DNA of 6,200 bases from an uncultured Chloroflexota bacterium (lineage in GTDB: Bacteria; Chloroflexota; Limnocylindria; Limnocylindrales; CSP1-4): assembly GCA_903928275.1 (NCBI GenBank), contig CAIYQJ010000187.1, positions 1-6,200 of the forward strand, in the 5' to 3' direction. The position numbers and the translations under genes are program-made. Positions 5,958 through 6,200 of this stretch are shown piece after piece. Each line of letters starts with the position of its first letter. Positions within the stretch are counted from its first letter, which is position 1. The notes under the pieces were generated by a model. The model made no database searches. It saw only the letters and a list, made by a program, of their open reading frames with translations, and was not told the DNA's origin.

Positions 5958-6200
5958 CTACTTCCCGGCCGCCCGGGGGATCGTGTAGCTGTAGACGGTC
6001 GTGGCGTTGTCGGGGCCGGGCCCGCCGCTCGCGGTGACGCTCGAGCGGACGTAGTCGACCTTCACGCCGCTAGCGGACACGGAGACCTGCAGGTGGCCGG
6101 TGCTCGCGAGGATCACGCCGGACGTGTACGCGTACTCGTGCGCCTGGTTCACGGGATCGCCGGCGGGCGTCGCGGGCTGCGGGACCTCCTGGTAGACGAC
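5958..6200 (-). CDS. 3' end of a gene, possibly a metallophosphoesterase-like protein (5' end outside window)
   Basis: The frame is open from the right edge to a TAG (5958-5960), giving the last 80 residues. A GTG at 6150-6152 lies inside the frame, but coding sequence continues upstream of it, so it should not be taken as the start. The fragment contains 'HEYAYTSG', 'GHLQVSVSASGVKVDYVRS' and 'TTVYSYTIPRAAGK': alternating polar and hydrophobic beta-strand-like sequence rich in Ser, Thr, Val and Gly, as in secreted or surface beta-sandwich domains. The 'GHL.V.V....V.VDYVRS' pattern recalls the C-terminal region of some calcineurin-like phosphoesterases, but that is a weak memory match. No catalytic residues are inside the window. 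Confidence 0.65.
   Translation of the reverse strand, partial: VVYQEVPQPATPAGDPVNQAHEYAYTSGVILASTGHLQVSVSASGVKVDYVRSSVTASGGPGPDNATTVYSYTIPRAAGK

Noticed and set aside
1..6200. Search for tRNA, rRNA, CRISPR arrays, insertion-sequence ends, riboswitches and long repeats
   Set aside because: No cloverleaf, repeat-spacer pattern, transposase fragment, terminal inverted repeat or long direct repeat was seen on reading. Coding sequence fills nearly the whole window.

Overview
This is a GC-rich (roughly 70% by eye) bacterial chromosomal window with strong third-position G/C bias in every real gene. The gene style (OmpR-type response regulator with a HAMP histidine kinase, short intergenic gaps, GTG starts, one possibly leaderless gene) suggests a high-GC lineage such as Chloroflexota or Actinomycetota. 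That placement is an inference from composition and gene architecture, not a marker-gene assignment. No RNA genes, insertion sequences, CRISPR arrays or phage genes were seen.

Layout, left to right. Positions 1-165 (+) hold the last 54 codons of an unrecognised gene. It converges on the electron-transfer block across a 30-bp gap that contains a small GC hairpin. Positions 196-3668 (-) hold two translationally coupled genes. The upstream gene encodes a single-chain EtfB-EtfA fusion (630 aa). The downstream gene encodes a FixC-FixX/ETF-quinone oxidoreductase-like protein (527 aa) with eight ferredoxin-type cysteines at its C terminus. They overlap by four bases (ATGA), with a GGAGG ribosome-binding site for the second inside the first. 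Positions 3669-3791 are a 123-bp gap holding the likely etf promoter. Positions 3792-5201 (-) encode a two-pass HAMP sensor histidine kinase, directly behind its OmpR/PhoB-family response regulator (5205-5891 or 5903, -). A perfect 9-bp inverted repeat lies just upstream of the regulator. The right edge (5958-6200, -) is the 3' end of another gene, perhaps a metallophosphoesterase-like protein.

How the genes work together. The EtfBA fusion should carry FAD and pass electrons to the FixC-FixX-like flavo-iron-sulfur protein, which would reduce membrane quinone. The EtfB half carries the 'DGDTAQV' signature that I associate with the electron-bifurcating branch, and it lacks the usual 'LNEPRY' partner-recognition motif. 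With no acyl-CoA dehydrogenase in view, the pair looks more like a two-polypeptide version of the four-subunit FixABCX/EtfABCX bifurcating complex than a plain beta-oxidation ETF/ETF-QO. This is the most interesting signal in the window, but it is inferred from motifs. The two-component system is a separate cassette on the same strand; whether it controls the etf pair cannot be decided from sequence alone.
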